A stretch of DNA of 64,000 bases from Nosema muscidifuracis (GCA_028335825.1 JAIOKI010000003.1:496001-560000); one strand, 5' to 3'. Shown: positions 38,551 to 49,666, counted from the stretch's first letter. Notes: a model not told the origin generated them from the letters alone. Numbers and translations are program-made.

Positions 38551-38994
38551 TTTTTTTGTATAAATTATCATTTCAGTCTCTTTTTCAATAAAACCACACT
38601 TCTCATAAAATTTTGTATTCTTCTTATCACATACTAAAGCTATTTTATAACAATCTTCTTTCTTACCCCTTTCTATTAAATATTCAACTATCATCTTACC
38701 AATTCCACATCCTCTCTTTATTTTTGATACAACTATATCTTCAATATGTCCTTTAATTGCACATCCTCGTATAAATTTATATTCTAAGAAGAGTGTACCA
38801 CTTCCTATAATCCTATTTGTCTCTTTATCTTCTACTACCACTACGAAATAATCTTTACTTTCTTTTAATTTTTTGTATCTATTAGAAAATGTGTTGTAAT
38901 CTACTTGTACAGGTGTAGTAAGTTCATTCACACAGTCTATGTATCCTAAATCATAATCTGTTTCTTTAAGTTCTCTTATGATAAAATTTGACAT
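38548..38994 (-). CDS. GNA1: glucosamine-6-phosphate N-acetyltransferase
   Basis: 148 residues, one GNAT domain. FIIRELKETDYDLGYIDCVN, then ELTTPVQVDYNTFSNRYKKL, then IGSGTLFLEYKFIRGCAIKG, then GHIEDIVVSKIKRGCGIGKM (acetyl-CoA loop R-G-x-G-I-G-K) and the end ALVCDKKNTKFYEKCGF match Gna1. It makes GlcNAc-6-phosphate on the way to UDP-GlcNAc, which feeds chitin of the spore wall and also PIG-A. No C or G run lies near the ATG. Confidence 0.96.
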   Translation of the reverse strand: MSNFIIRELKETDYDLGYIDCVNELTTPVQVDYNTFSNRYKKLKESKDYFVVVVEDKETNRIIGSGTLFLEYKFIRGCAIKGHIEDIVVSKIKRGCGIGKMIVEYLIERGKKEDCYKIALVCDKKNTKFYEKCGFIEKETEMIIYTKK

Positions 38995-39068
38995 GTATTT
39001 GTATTGATTTTATTTTTTTAAATAAAAATAAAGGAGAATTTTTTAATAACAATTTTATTAGATTAATA

Positions 39069-39230
39069 TTTATCTGTATATTACATTTTAATTTATCTTT
39101 TAATGTTTAATTTTTATTTGTTTGATTTTAATTATATGTATTTTTATATATTACATTTTAATTTATCTTTTAATGTTTAATTTTTATTTGTTTGATTTTA
39201 ATTATATGTATTTTTATATATTATTTGTTT
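39069..39230. repeat. 70-bp direct repeat
   Basis: TTACATTTTAATTTATCTTTTAATGTTTAATTTTTATTTGTTTGATTTTA-type sequence recurs with a period of 70 bases (39081 and 39151); weaker copies with ATTCTATATATTA follow to about 39310. It lies in the 508-base gap between GNA1 and ORMDL, which holds nothing else I can name. Confidence 0.85.
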
Positions 39231-39502
39231 CAATTATATTAATTAATCTATATACTTTTTAATTCTATATATTATATTAATCTATATACTTTTTAATTTT
39301 ATATATTACATGTATCAATATTTACATTTTTTCGTAATTCTATATACTGTTTTTTTATTGGTTCAATTTAATCTCTTTGTATTAATTCTTTAACTATATT
39401 TTTTATTGGTTCAATTAAAAACTCAAATCTTTAACTTTCCTAATTATGTTATCACTTTTAAAGTATTTACTTTTTTTAAATAATATTTTTATCCAAATTT
39501 AT

Positions 39503-39943
39503 TTAATTAAAACTTCTCCATCCAAATATTCTTCTAAGATGCATAAAACTTAATTTAGGTATTGTTACCATAATCAATGTTACTAAATAAATATAAAACA
39601 GAAAATAATCCCAATATACTATCTTATTAATAAATACAAATAAAATAGCAGGATACAAAGCAAGAAATCTAACTTGTTTAGTATCTTCTGATTGTTCAAC
39701 TATCTGTTCCCAGAATGTGTAATTATAATACTCATGAGAAAAAGGGTCTCCTACTTTCCAATGGAAAAAATAAAAACTTATTAAATTATAAAAAATTATA
39801 CACAACTGCCAGCTCGTATTCTCTGATACGAATAAAGATAGACTAAGTTTAATTATTGTAGTAAGAAGAATGTGAATGAACCAACTGCCTTTCTGAAATA
39901 TCCAGGATATATTCTCTGATACGTCTACTCTGTTTAGTTTCAT
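39503..39943 (-). CDS. ORMDL family protein
   Basis: 146 residues, four membrane segments. SWIFQKGSWFIHILLTTIIK, then SWQLCIIFYNLISFYFFHWK, then VGDPFSHEYYNYTFWEQI, then KQVRFLALYPAILFVFINKI, and the end IPKLSFMHLRRIFG match Orm1/Orm2/ORMDL, ER proteins that restrain serine palmitoyltransferase. The start is set at the ATG of MKLNRVDVSENI, preceded by CCCAAT; an upstream extension is not supported. A 13-base ATTCTCTGATACG motif occurs twice inside the gene (coding SENISW and SENTSW). Confidence 0.93.
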   Translation of the reverse strand: MKLNRVDVSENISWIFQKGSWFIHILLTTIIKLSLSLFVSENTSWQLCIIFYNLISFYFFHWKVGDPFSHEYYNYTFWEQIVEQSEDTKQVRFLALYPAILFVFINKIVYWDYFLFYIYLVTLIMVTIPKLSFMHLRRIFGWRSFN

Positions 39944-39946
39944 ATT

Positions 39947-39949
39947 GGG
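39947..39949 (-). promoter_or_regulatory. CCC start signal that fixes the ORMDL start
   Basis: CCC on the minus strand, three bases before the ATG at 39943. Confidence 0.65.
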
Positions 39950-40061
39950 AAAAAAAAGAATGAAATATTTAAATTTGTCATAAAACAAATACTAATAAAT
40001 TTAAAAAAAATGCATAAAAACCATTTTTAATTTATTTTAGTATTAATCATATATCATGAAA

Positions 40062-41171
40062 TTAATTTTCAATTTGTTTGTAATAAAACAAATTAATATT
40101 CTGTTTCAAAATAGAAGATAATACAATTTTTCTATTTATCAAATCTCTATCATCTATAAATTTATTTTTATGAAACATAACAAGTTGTGCATTGGTCATT
40201 ACATAATATATTGACTCGTTATTTATTTTAGATATATTTTCTCTATTACGTAATAATTTAAGAAGGAATTCATCATCCTTAACAGAATATTTATTAACAA
40301 GGTATTCTCTAAATAATGTAAAATATATATCAGAATCCTTATCTAAATACAAAAAGTCTTCATCTTCTATACAGATATTATCTTTATATAATTCAGAATA
40401 AGAAATTAAATTAATTGATCGTTCTTTAATATATTTCTCAAGATATATTTGAATATTAGGAATTCTCCAATCTATTTGTGTATACGAAGAAATTAAAAAA
40501 TTCTTAAACTTAATATCTTCAATTTTTTTATCTATTATTTTATAACACGATATATCCTGATAATCTACTTTAAGTTTCTTGTATGATGAGTTAGTGAACA
40601 TTTTTTGATATTTACATGAAAACAGTCCTGAATCAATAATATTCTTTCTCAGAGATATAGAATTTATTATGTAAATATAACCATCAGAATTAATTAAAAC
40701 TATGTAACATACAAATGGAATATATGTTCTATACGAATGATCATATACATCTATAATAAATTTATCTAGTGAACCTATCATATTATAAAAATCATCTTCA
40801 GTATTAATATATTTGATATTTAAACACTCAGATATTAAAAAGGGTACCATCTTGTGATTACAGTTAGTATTCTTAATTTTAGTCTTTGGATTAATATTTT
40901 CAATATTTCTTGTATTCTTACTGAAAATAGATATTATATTCTTATTATATACAAGGAATATCAAAGTAGATTCATCAAAATTTACTTCTTTATCTTTTTT
41001 TATAAATGAAGATATTAATAATTCATCATACCTATAATATTTCTTGATTTCATTAATATTATCTAATATTTCTGTATAGAAGGATCTGTCTGATGTTTTA
41101 TTATTAGATGATTTTATCAGATTATTTAATTTTGTGATAAATTGTTTAGAGATTTTTGCATATTTTTTCAT
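40062..41171 (-). CDS. RRP6-like exosome protein with eroded exonuclease motifs
   Basis: 369 residues. The order fits Rrp6: an N-terminal helical part, a 3'-5' exonuclease region (FIIDVYDHSYRTYIPFVCYI … INSISLRKNII), the TQIDWRIPN block (ADWRIRP in Rrp6), and an HRDC part (LLRNRENISKINNESIYYVM, TNAQLVMF). In the DEDD signature the motif I glutamate is replaced (IDVYDH where Rrp6 has VDLEH) and the motif III aspartate region reads YIKERSINLI where Rrp6 has YARxDTHYLL. It is therefore probably inactive as a nuclease and may act as a scaffold of the nuclear exosome. CCC lies one base before the ATG. Confidence 0.7.
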   Translation of the reverse strand: MKKYAKISKQFITKLNNLIKSSNNKTSDRSFYTEILDNINEIKKYYRYDELLISSFIKKDKEVNFDESTLIFLVYNKNIISIFSKNTRNIENINPKTKIKNTNCNHKMVPFLISECLNIKYINTEDDFYNMIGSLDKFIIDVYDHSYRTYIPFVCYIVLINSDGYIYIINSISLRKNIIDSGLFSCKYQKMFTNSSYKKLKVDYQDISCYKIIDKKIEDIKFKNFLISSYTQIDWRIPNIQIYLEKYIKERSINLISYSELYKDNICIEDEDFLYLDKDSDIYFTLFREYLVNKYSVKDDEFLLKLLRNRENISKINNESIYYVMTNAQLVMFHKNKFIDDRDLINRKIVLSSILKQNINLFYYKQIEN

Positions 41172-41189
41172 AGGGTAATGAAATCAAAA

Positions 41190-41390
41190 AAAATTAAAAA
41201 TCTCTTCATAAATAAAAATTGAAAATCTCTTCATAAAGAAAAAATTAAAAATCTCTTCATAAATAAAAAAATTCAAAATCTCTTCATAAATAAAAAATTG
41301 AAAATCTCTTCATAAAGAAAAAATTCAAAATCTCTTCATAAATAAAAATTTAAAAATCTCTTCATAAATAAAAAATTAAAAAATATCTAT
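41190..41390. repeat. about 28-bp tandem repeat upstream of the RRP6-like gene
   Basis: Seven to eight copies of AAAATCTCTTCATAAATAAAAA with small length changes, directly upstream of the minus-strand gene that starts at 41171 and downstream of the RING gene. Confidence 0.88.
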
Positions 41391-41426
41391 TTATTTTTCT
41401 ATTATCTCTTTCATTTATTTTGTAAT

Positions 41427-41879
41427 CTATTTGCTCACCCAATAAAGAAACCAAAACATAAAAAAGAAAACTATAATGACGCAAGTTATTAGCTTTAGAT
41501 TAATTCCATCTTTAACTTCATTTTGTAAAACAGTCCCTCCAAAAAATCTTGTATCGCTAGCTATACCAGGATGAACTAATTTAACTGGTTTTGTAAATTT
41601 TGTTATTTTATCTTCTACTTTATTATTAATAATAGTATCAAATAAACTTAAATGCTTTCTACATTGAGGGCATTCATGTTTATTAGATAAGTACCATTCA
41701 TTAACGCAATCCCAACAGAAATTATGTCCACAAGCTGTAACTACTGGGTTCTTAAAAATTCCCAAACAAATAGAACAGTTTGATGGACCCTGTTCATCTA
41801 TAATTTCTTTGTTATGTAAAATTTTTATAAACTTCTTTCTTGAATTCGTTTTTTGTTCTTGGGATTCGTTATTTATCAT
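41427..41879 (-). CDS. tail-anchored RING E3 ligase, RNF5/RMA1-like
   Basis: 150 residues. A C3HC4 RING finger at about 35-77 ([39 protein letters not shown]) is followed by a polar linker and one C-terminal membrane helix ([19 protein letters not shown]). RING followed by a single C-terminal anchor is the plan of RNF5/RNF185 and plant RMA1, ER ligases for misfolded proteins. The peroxisomal PEX10 is a less likely alternative. A CCCC run lies about 30 bases upstream with no ATG between it and this start. Confidence 0.88.
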   Translation of the reverse strand: MINNESQEQKTNSRKKFIKILHNKEIIDEQGPSNCSICLGIFKNPVVTACGHNFCWDCVNEWYLSNKHECPQCRKHLSLFDTIINNKVEDKITKFTKPVKLVHPGIASDTRFFGGTVLQNEVKDGINLKLITCVIIVFFFMFWFLYWVSK

Positions 41880-42106
41880 AATATCTGAATATTTAGCTTT
41901 TGAAGGGGTAAAAACAAGAAAAATATTTAGTATTCTAATTTAAAAAAAATTGTTAAAGAATAACCGTCGTTAATTTCGAAATATAGAGAAAATCCAATTA
42001 TTTCACTAAAAATAACGAGATATTTCTCATTATTATACCGAAAATATTTATGATCTTTTTAAAAGTCAAAAAAAAGATTCAATTTTATGATATAAAAGAA
42101 TTTATA

Positions 42107-44119
42107 TCATTTTTTTAACGTACGCTGTTTTTCTGGATTAATCATTATCTTTTCATCAGTTTGTAATCCTTTCTTTCTACGAATATCTAAGATACATTCA
42201 TCAAAATCAAGTTCGTAAAAATAACCAAATTCAGATGACAAAATATAAGCTGTACCTTTCGTATGAATACGAATATCTTCGATAAACATATCATATGAGA
42301 AATGAGGTATAAGAATACTTAATACATAAAAACTTGTTGTATCTTCATAGTCTTCACTCTCAAGAAAACAAGTAAATTTTTGAAATGTATTATAAATTGA
42401 TCCAAGATATTCTTCTTGTATAGATACATTAAGTTTATAAAAGAATGGTGCAATAGTAGGATCAGCTTGAGAATAAGCATTTTTTATATGAGATTTTATC
42501 TGTGAATATTCAATCTCACAATCATTATTTTCTTTAATTTTATAATTCACTAAGAAGGTCGTATCACGTATATATTCATTTATTAATGGACCATTCAATA
42601 CATAAATTTCTAGAATACTGTAAATTAAATCTTGTTCATCTTTTTCAACTATAAATCTATTATTGAATTCGTCTATGTATCCTTCAAAATCTCCTTCATT
42701 TTTATATATTTGAATTTCAATTATGTAATAATCATTTTCGTAAAAATAATTTGCTCGTCCTTTGACACATTCACAAAATAAATTTTGATCTTGGCCTGTC
42801 TTTACTTCAATATTACACGATTTTAAATCTTCTATCATTTTTTCTACTTGTACTTTTCCAGATGATAATACATCTATTTGATTATATTTATTGATCTTAA
42901 TTTTTAAACATTGTTCTGTATGTACTATGGCCCTTAAAATATCCTTAATTTCTTCTAAATTATTTTTATCTGTAATAAGTCTTGATCTATAAAAAGGGTA
43001 GATTTTCTCTGTGTAATTATAATCTAAAGATCTTGTGCTTAATATTGTATTTTTCTTGAGATCACTTCTTAAACAAATTAAAGAAGATCCTTCTGATGAT
43101 TCTATTTCAATAAATTCATTAATACCAAATTTATAAATTTTATCTATTTTATATGATACATCTTTTGTATATAAAATATCTCCTTTTTTTATATTTCCCT
43201 GAAAAATTCTTGCTACGAACAATAATTTTTCTTTTTTATATATCCTATCACTATCTAAAATCCCTAATGATACAAAAATAATTGTATCATTTTCATTAAT
43301 ATCTTGTTTGAGTACTAAAGGAATACTTTTATCAAATAAATATGTTTTATAAGTATTAGGTTCGTAGACAGAATTTATAGAATCAAATATTACATCTGAT
43401 AATGGCATTACAGTACTTAGAATATTTTTCTTAGAAGGTTTATTAATATCAAATTTTTTACAAATTTGATCTACATCATTTTTTTTAATTCTATCTTCAA
43501 TATAATAAATAAATTTTATAATTGTTTCAATATTTGTATTTTCTTTTTTTAGAATAAATTTCGATCTTTCATAATTTATTCCATAACAGTATGTAGCACT
43601 AGATAATATTATATTATTACTAGTCCATGAAAAAACAGGTTTACCTACCATACTGTTAAGAAATAAAATTATTTTTTCTATTTTATCTATAGCTTCATCT
43701 GATGTTTCAATTTTATCTATCTTATTAATTACTAGAACTGTATGATCTCTCCTAATATAATTTATCAAAGCAAATGTTCTTGGTGTTATTCCTTCCATAA
43801 TATCAATAATTATTAAAAAACAATCAGAAAGTACTGAACTATTTTCTATAAGAAATTCGAAGTCAACATGTCCAGGAGTATCTAAAATTGTATGACAGGT
43901 ATCTTTATAATTTAATGAAATAGAACTTAATTTTAAAGTTATTCCACGTTTTTGTTCGTCATCTCTTGTATCCATGTATCTTAAATCACCAGCTATTGAT
44001 TTAGATATTTTACCTTGTGAAGCTACTAAACTATCTATAAGAGTAGTTTTTCCATGATCAATATGTGCAATAACACTTGTTATAATTGTTCTTTGCATTT
44101 TTATTCTATCAGATCTCAT
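42107..44119 (-). CDS. RIA1: EFL1/RIA1 GTPase of 60S maturation
   Basis: 670 residues, EF-2 family. G1 AHIDHGKTT, RGITLK, DTPGHVDF and NKIDKIE are intact. LRYMDTRDDEQKRGITLKLS matches EFL1 (LRYMDSREDEQxRGITMKSS) and not eEF2. EFL1 works with SBDS to release eIF6 from the 60S subunit in the cytoplasm. It is far shorter than yeast Ria1 (1110), through loss of inserts. The start is set at the ATG directly after CCC, with TATATAAAG just upstream; a longer frame would begin with TTG at 44179. The coiled-coil gene at 44219 is divergent, 99 bases away. Confidence 0.9.
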   Translation of the reverse strand: MRSDRIKMQRTIITSVIAHIDHGKTTLIDSLVASQGKISKSIAGDLRYMDTRDDEQKRGITLKLSSISLNYKDTCHTILDTPGHVDFEFLIENSSVLSDCFLIIIDIMEGITPRTFALINYIRRDHTVLVINKIDKIETSDEAIDKIEKIILFLNSMVGKPVFSWTSNNIILSSATYCYGINYERSKFILKKENTNIETIIKFIYYIEDRIKKNDVDQICKKFDINKPSKKNILSTVMPLSDVIFDSINSVYEPNTYKTYLFDKSIPLVLKQDINENDTIIFVSLGILDSDRIYKKEKLLFVARIFQGNIKKGDILYTKDVSYKIDKIYKFGINEFIEIESSEGSSLICLRSDLKKNTILSTRSLDYNYTEKIYPFYRSRLITDKNNLEEIKDILRAIVHTEQCLKIKINKYNQIDVLSSGKVQVEKMIEDLKSCNIEVKTGQDQNLFCECVKGRANYFYENDYYIIEIQIYKNEGDFEGYIDEFNNRFIVEKDEQDLIYSILEIYVLNGPLINEYIRDTTFLVNYKIKENNDCEIEYSQIKSHIKNAYSQADPTIAPFFYKLNVSIQEEYLGSIYNTFQKFTCFLESEDYEDTTSFYVLSILIPHFSYDMFIEDIRIHTKGTAYILSSEFGYFYELDFDECILDIRRKKGLQTDEKIMINPEKQRTLKK

Positions 44120-44218
44120 GGGTACTTTATATAGATTTTTTTTCTTTTTCAAAATTTGAATATTTTTGTTAAGAAACAATTTTTGTTTATGCTAAATTTT
44201 ATTTTCATGACCCTTTAA
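44120..44218. promoter_or_regulatory. 99-bp divergent promoter, EFL1 / coiled-coil gene
   Basis: CCC touches the EFL1 ATG on the minus strand (44120-44122) with TATATAAAG before it; on the plus strand GACCCTTTAA precedes the ATG at 44219. Confidence 0.65.
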
Positions 44219-45430
44219 ATGTCAAAAAAAGAAAATTTGAATAAAATCAGGGATTCACCTTTTGACACAGAATGGTCAGAAAATGTCCCAAACACACCTT
44301 TAATAGAAGAAGAGGATTCTTTATGTTTATCTCCCTTAAAAAATACAAACATTCTAAAAAGTTTACAAAACTTATCTATAAACGGAGACAGTCCAAAAAA
44401 TACTAGAATATACGATCCAAGTATGGATTTATCTGGTATTAATGATGTTAGTATACTTGATCAAGATGTAAAATCTGATGATGGTAATAAAAGTGTTTAC
44501 AAGGATGATATGGTATACTTATCAAGTATTTATGATTCTATAAGTAGACTTAACAAGAAATTTAATAAAGTAATGAAAAATAAATTTGTGCATAAAAATG
44601 TTGTTACAGATTTGTATAAAAAGATTCAAAATAATGATATGAAATCGGCTAAATTACAAATTGAAAATATTATTGATAAGAAGGAGTTGGATAAAATTAA
44701 TAAGAAAGAAATTTATTTATTTTTTAATGAATTTTTTCCTAATATTTACAAACAAATTAAAGAAGATATAAATTCACTAAATTTAATCAATCAAGATATA
44801 ATTAAAGAATTTAAGAAACAAACAGATTTTATAAAAAATAACGATAAAAAAATCTTAATTATAAAAAATGAAATCAAAGATTTCATTAACAAATTTAATT
44901 TAATAGTAAGCAATTATAAGATAGAAAATAATGAAGATGAAAATATTGAATATTTTTTCAAGAATTTGTTAGATTCTATAGATAAATTTAATCAAGAATA
45001 TCAGAATAATAAGAAAGAATGCGAAACTATAAAAAAAAGTTCTGATGTAAATGAACTTAAAAAATTATTAGAAGAAAAAAAGATGACTATAAAACAGTTA
45101 CAAAATGAAAACGTTTCTTTTTCTGAAACTATCACTAAACTTGATACAAATAATATTAGATTAAAAAAAGAATGTGTTATACTTTCTAATGAATATAGAA
45201 AATTGCATGAATCTGTTAAATTAAAAAATAAGATAATTGATAAACAGAAGAAAGTTTTAGAAGTTTTACAGAAGCAGGTAGGAAAGAAAAGTGAATTTCG
45301 TATCGATGATTTAAAAAGTAAAATTGAAAAAGAATCTCAAGAAGAAAATAAGACTAAATCGAATAACAAACTTAATGATTGTAAAAAAAAAGCAGATGAT
45401 TTTGAAAATTTGAGAAAAAGTCCACGATAG
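44219..45430 (+). CDS. coiled-coil protein, unknown
   Basis: 403 residues. The first 90 are disordered with Ser/Pro sites (RDSPFDTEW, LCLSPLKNT, NGDSPKNTR) that look like cyclin-kinase targets. Residues about 100-380 are mainly helix and coiled coil (for example VNELKKLLEEKKMTIKQLQN, IRLKKECVILSNEYRKLHES). The end is basic (KKKADDFENLRKSPR). Such a layout suits spindle-pole, kinetochore or nuclear-envelope proteins, but I do not recognise a family. CCC lies five bases before the ATG. Confidence 0.85.
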   Translation: MSKKENLNKIRDSPFDTEWSENVPNTPLIEEEDSLCLSPLKNTNILKSLQNLSINGDSPKNTRIYDPSMDLSGINDVSILDQDVKSDDGNKSVYKDDMVYLSSIYDSISRLNKKFNKVMKNKFVHKNVVTDLYKKIQNNDMKSAKLQIENIIDKKELDKINKKEIYLFFNEFFPNIYKQIKEDINSLNLINQDIIKEFKKQTDFIKNNDKKILIIKNEIKDFINKFNLIVSNYKIENNEDENIEYFFKNLLDSIDKFNQEYQNNKKECETIKKSSDVNELKKLLEEKKMTIKQLQNENVSFSETITKLDTNNIRLKKECVILSNEYRKLHESVKLKNKIIDKQKKVLEVLQKQVGKKSEFRIDDLKSKIEKESQEENKTKSNNKLNDCKKKADDFENLRKSPR

Positions 45431-45439
45431 ATTAAAAGT

Positions 45440-45600
45440 TAAAGTTCTTAATTAAATAATATTAGGTATTGTATTAAATTAAAACTAAGGCATTAGATTA
45501 AATAATATTAGGTATTGTATTAAATTAAAATTAAAGTTCTTGATTTAATAATATTAGGTATTTTATTAAATTAAAACTACTAAGACATTAGGTTATATTA
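45440..45600. repeat. about 62-bp tandem repeat
   Basis: Three copies built on AATAATATTAGGTATTGTATTAAATTAAAA followed by TTAAAGTTCTT or CTAAGGCATTAGATT, between two convergent genes. Confidence 0.82.
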
Positions 45601-45650
45601 AAGAATTAAAATAAAAGTTTTAAAATAAATTGAAATTAAAGAATTAAACC

Positions 45651-48600
45651 TTATTTTTTTAATTGAATTCTTAAGACTACTTTATACTCTTTATCTTCAT
45701 GTATAAAACAATCCGCCTTATTTTCTAAAGTACTTGGATTAACGACAGTACCTTCTGATCCAAATATTATATTATAATATTTCAAAGCAGCTTGTTTAAC
45801 ATATTCATTATCAATTTCTACTTGTACAATATCTTCCATCTTAAGACCACAAGCTTTTCTTAACTTTTGAATAAAACTATTAAATTCTCTTGCTGTTTTC
45901 TTTTCTAGTACATTTTCATCTACTGAATTATCAACTAAAATGACAAATTCATTCATAGCCATACAAAGACCAACAGGATAAGAAGCTATTTTTTCAATAA
46001 GAACATCTTTTCTTTTGACATCAAAAATAATATCATCATCTTTTAAAGTTGATAAAATCTTTAATTCATCTTGTTTAAGTTTACTTATTCTTTTAACTTT
46101 ATCTTTCATAGTAGTTAAATCTTTCTTAAGATGTTCGAAACATGGTTTAGCTTTATATTCTACTGATAAATATTTCATATCTTGTTCTCTTTCAAATATT
46201 AAAGATAATAAATGACATTCTCTGATTATTGTATTGAAATATTTCTTTGCTTCGAACTCAAAAGCATAATCACAAATAATTTTAACTTCTTTCAAGGGAG
46301 TCTTTAAATTAATTGTATGTTTATCTCTAAGATATCTTATAGCATCAATTATCTCTTTAGATTTCTCAAAACTGTTATTTCCTTTATCTAATATTTTAGG
46401 ATACATTTCAAAATGAACAGATCTAACTTCATTTGATTTTTCTAAATTTTTCTCTTTTCTATTAATAATGGTTTGAAAACAATATTCACTAAAGAAAGGA
46501 GTAAAAGGTGCCATTACTATACTAAAATCTTTTAGAAGTGTTGATAAAATTTTAGTATTTCCTAATCTGATTTCTTCTCTATGAATACGTAGATACCAAT
46601 TTGATAGATCATCAATAAACTTTAAAGCAAATGAACAAATTTTTGATAATTCGTATTTGTTCATTAAAGTTGTCACATTAGTCAAGAAATCATTGAATAC
46701 AAAGATTATCCAACTATCTAATTCAAGTTCAGAACATTCTGATAATTCAGGAGCTGATTCAGTAAAAAATTTCAAAACATTCATCCAAGGAATTATTAAA
46801 GATTTACTGACATCCTTAACACCATTCTCTTTAAAAAGAAGATTATCTGCTTCCACTACAGGAGAAGATACCAAATATAATCTCAAACTGTCTGATCCAT
46901 ATTTATCCATTACAATATTAGGATCAGGATAATTTTTATCTTTCTTACTCATCTTCTTACCATTTTCAGCTAATACAATTCCATTGACAATTACATTCTT
47001 AAAAGCTGGTTTGTTAAACAATAAAGTAGATATCACATGAAGAGTATAAAACCATCCTCTTGTTTGATCAATACCTTCTCCAATAAAATCAGCAGGGAAA
47101 TTTTCTAAAATTTTATCTTCATAAATTATGTATTCCTCATTTTTATTAAGTTCTTGTTTGATAGAATCTTTATTAAGTTCTTGTTTTATAGATTCTTTAT
47201 TAAGTTCTTGTTTTATAGAATCTAAATTAAATTTATGTTTTATATTAAATGGCCAATTATTTTGAGCATATGGCATACTTCCACTCTCAAACCAACAATC
47301 AAATACTTCAGGAATTCTTCTTAATTTTTTACCATTTTGTTCTAGTTCAATATCATCAATAAATTCCATATGAAGATCTGTAATAGATCGACCACTTAGC
47401 TTAGAAAGTTCTTCAGCAGATTCTACACAAAGTATTTCAGAAAAATCATCAGAAACCCATAATGGAATAGGAGTACCCCAGAAACGAGTCCTTGAAAAAG
47501 CCCAATCTTTAGCATTAGATAGCCATTTTCCAAATTTCTTATGCTTAATTTCAAATGGTACCCAATTTATAGATTCATTAGTTTCTACTAATTTATCAAT
47601 ACAATCTGAAACTCTAATAAACCAACTAGGTACTAATTTATAAATTAAAGGTTTCTCTGATCTCCAACAATAAGGATAACTATGACTAATTTGTTTTGTA
47701 AGAATTATTTTATCTTTAAGAAACTTAATTATTTTTTTATCAGCATCTTTTACATAAACACCAACAAAATCTGTTACTTCTTCAGTAAATCTTCCATTTT
47801 CATCTACTGGACAAGGAACTAAATCATTCTGTTTTATAATTTTATTTTCAACAAAACAATTATAATCTTCCTCACCAAATGCAGGAGCAGCATGAACAAT
47901 ACCAGTACCATCTTCTGATGAGACAAATGTACCTACTAAAACTTTAAAAAATCCATCTGATCTGTGTTTTTCGAAATATGAAAAAGGTTGTTCATATTGC
48001 ATATTAATTAAAACTTTTCCTTTAAATAAATCAAATCTTGTAACTTTATCTTTAAAATATTCATCAATTCTACTTGAGAGCATAGCGTAATATTTCTCAT
48101 TCATTTCAAAAATTTGATATTCTAATTCAGGATTTATAATTAATCCACAATTAGAAGGAAGTGTCCATGGTGTAGTAGTCCAAGCTAAAAGTGAAACATC
48201 TTTACCGAATAATTTATCTTTTAAAGGGAAAGCAATTACAACTGAAGGATCATTTACTATTTTATAATTTGATTTTGCTTCTGAATTACTTAATGTAGTC
48301 ATACATCCTGTTGAAAAAGGCATAACTCTATATCCTCTATAAACATAGCCTTTAGAGAATAACATTTTAAAAATATACCAAACACTAGTCATAAAATCAA
48401 GATCCATTGTTTTATATCCATTATCAAAGTCAACCCATCTACCCATTTTTTCAACAGTTCCTTTCCATTCACTACTATATTTCATAACAATAGATTTACA
48501 TTCAGCATTATATTTATCAATACCCATATCTAAAATCTGGCTTTTCTGATTAATTCCTAATAGTTTATCAATTTCAAATTCAACTGGCAATCCATGACAA

Positions 48601-48851
48601 TCCCATCCAAATCTTCTATCAACATGATATCCATGTTGATAAAAATATCTTGTTACAATATCTTTGATAGTACCACTTAAAATATGACCAAAATGAGGTA
48701 GACCAGTAGCAAAAGGTGGACCATCATAAAAAGTATATTTTTTTCTTCCTTTGCTTAGTTCATTACTTTTTTCAAAACACTGATTATCTTTCCAAAATTT
48801 AAGAATTTTTGTTTCAATTTCGTTTATGCTCATGTTATTATTAAATTCCAT
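45651..48851 (-). CDS. isoleucyl-tRNA synthetase, cytosolic
   Basis: 1066 residues, full length for the eukaryotic enzyme. The HIGH site is HFGH at 53-56 in [11 protein letters not shown], the KMSKS loop is [13 protein letters not shown] near 640, and [36 protein letters not shown] and [18 protein letters not shown] are all present. Between the last two sites a run of three 9-residue repeats ([27 protein letters not shown]) has been inserted. It charges tRNA-Ile and edits valine. CCC lies four bases before the ATG. Confidence 0.98.
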   Translation of the reverse strand: MEFNNNMSINEIETKILKFWKDNQCFEKSNELSKGRKKYTFYDGPPFATGLPHFGHILSGTIKDIVTRYFYQHGYHVDRRFGWDCHGLPVEFEIDKLLGINQKSQILDMGIDKYNAECKSIVMKYSSEWKGTVEKMGRWVDFDNGYKTMDLDFMTSVWYIFKMLFSKGYVYRGYRVMPFSTGCMTTLSNSEAKSNYKIVNDPSVVIAFPLKDKLFGKDVSLLAWTTTPWTLPSNCGLIINPELEYQIFEMNEKYYAMLSSRIDEYFKDKVTRFDLFKGKVLINMQYEQPFSYFEKHRSDGFFKVLVGTFVSSEDGTGIVHAAPAFGEEDYNCFVENKIIKQNDLVPCPVDENGRFTEEVTDFVGVYVKDADKKIIKFLKDKIILTKQISHSYPYCWRSEKPLIYKLVPSWFIRVSDCIDKLVETNESINWVPFEIKHKKFGKWLSNAKDWAFSRTRFWGTPIPLWVSDDFSEILCVESAEELSKLSGRSITDLHMEFIDDIELEQNGKKLRRIPEVFDCWFESGSMPYAQNNWPFNIKHKFNLDSIKQELNKESIKQELNKDSIKQELNKNEEYIIYEDKILENFPADFIGEGIDQTRGWFYTLHVISTLLFNKPAFKNVIVNGIVLAENGKKMSKKDKNYPDPNIVMDKYGSDSLRLYLVSSPVVEADNLLFKENGVKDVSKSLIIPWMNVLKFFTESAPELSECSELELDSWIIFVFNDFLTNVTTLMNKYELSKICSFALKFIDDLSNWYLRIHREEIRLGNTKILSTLLKDFSIVMAPFTPFFSEYCFQTIINRKEKNLEKSNEVRSVHFEMYPKILDKGNNSFEKSKEIIDAIRYLRDKHTINLKTPLKEVKIICDYAFEFEAKKYFNTIIRECHLLSLIFEREQDMKYLSVEYKAKPCFEHLKKDLTTMKDKVKRISKLKQDELKILSTLKDDDIIFDVKRKDVLIEKIASYPVGLCMAMNEFVILVDNSVDENVLEKKTAREFNSFIQKLRKACGLKMEDIVQVEIDNEYVKQAALKYYNIIFGSEGTVVNPSTLENKADCFIHEDKEYKVVLRIQLKK
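47143..47226. repeat. 27-bp coding tandem repeat inside isoleucyl-tRNA synthetase
   Basis: Three in-frame copies of TTATTAAGTTCTTGTTTTAT plus AGAATCT on the plus strand, encoding DSIKQELNK on the minus strand. A fourth, half-diverged unit (TTAAATTTATGTTTTATATT) lies on the N-terminal side. Confidence 0.9.
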
Positions 48852-49666
48852 TAAAGGGATAAAAATTTTAATATTTATGCAGAATATTTTTTTTTAATTT
48901 CCTAAAATAACATTGTATTTTTCTTTTATATGTTTTAATAACAAATTAATTAATAATATTTTACAATAATAATTAAAATGTCAAAAAAATCAAAATTAAT
49001 TTTGAAATATAAGTCATCTACACGTAAATTTAAGAATAATAAGATCTATCAAAAGAACCCCATAAAATTTTATTATAATAGAATTTATAAAAAAATAAAT
49101 GATATTTAAAAGATTTTAGATAATAAAAGATTATCATAAGAAAAAAAATCAATAAATCATTGAGTCAAAAAATATTATCTTACGCACATATATTAAAATA
49201 AACAAATTTATATATTAAGAAAATTTTGAAGAACTTCATTTATTAAAATTTTTTTGAGTTTATCAAATAAAATGAGTGACGTATTTTATTGAATAAGAAA
49301 AATATTATCATTTTATATTTAATTAATATAATATTATTATAATAGATCTTTATAATAAATTTTTATAATAGGTCATTATAATAGATCTTTATAATAAATT
49401 TTTAAAATTAGTATTATTATAATAGATTATATTAAAATTATTATTCTTATAATAAATCTTTATAATAGATTATATTAATATTTGCAATAGGTCATTATAA
49501 TAAAATATATAAAAAAAATACTATAATAAATTATAATAAAATATATAAAAAAAATACTATAATAAAATTCTATAATAAATTATATCAATTAATTTAAAAA
49601 ATCCAACGTTTTTAAATAATAATTAAAAAACTTATACAATCTTTTATAAAGATTTATTATAAAAAT
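48852..49666. other. 815-bp A+T-rich gap with drifting short repeats
   Basis: From about 49320 to 49600 motifs such as TATAATAGATCTTTATAATAAATTTT and AGGTCATTATAATA recur irregularly. A 43-codon ATG frame at 48979-49110 (basic, Lys/Tyr-rich) has no start signal. Nothing else is recognisable. Confidence 0.55.

Noticed and set aside
42107-44179. Longer EFL1 frame starting 20 codons upstream
   Set aside because: The upstream start is TTG, and CCC with a TATA-like element stands directly before the ATG at 44119.
48979-49110. 43-codon basic ATG frame (MSKKSKLILKYK…) that could be a small ribosomal protein such as eL39
   Set aside because: No C or G run before the ATG, no convincing match to eL39 or eL41, and Lys/Tyr/Asn-rich frames arise easily in this A+T-rich DNA.
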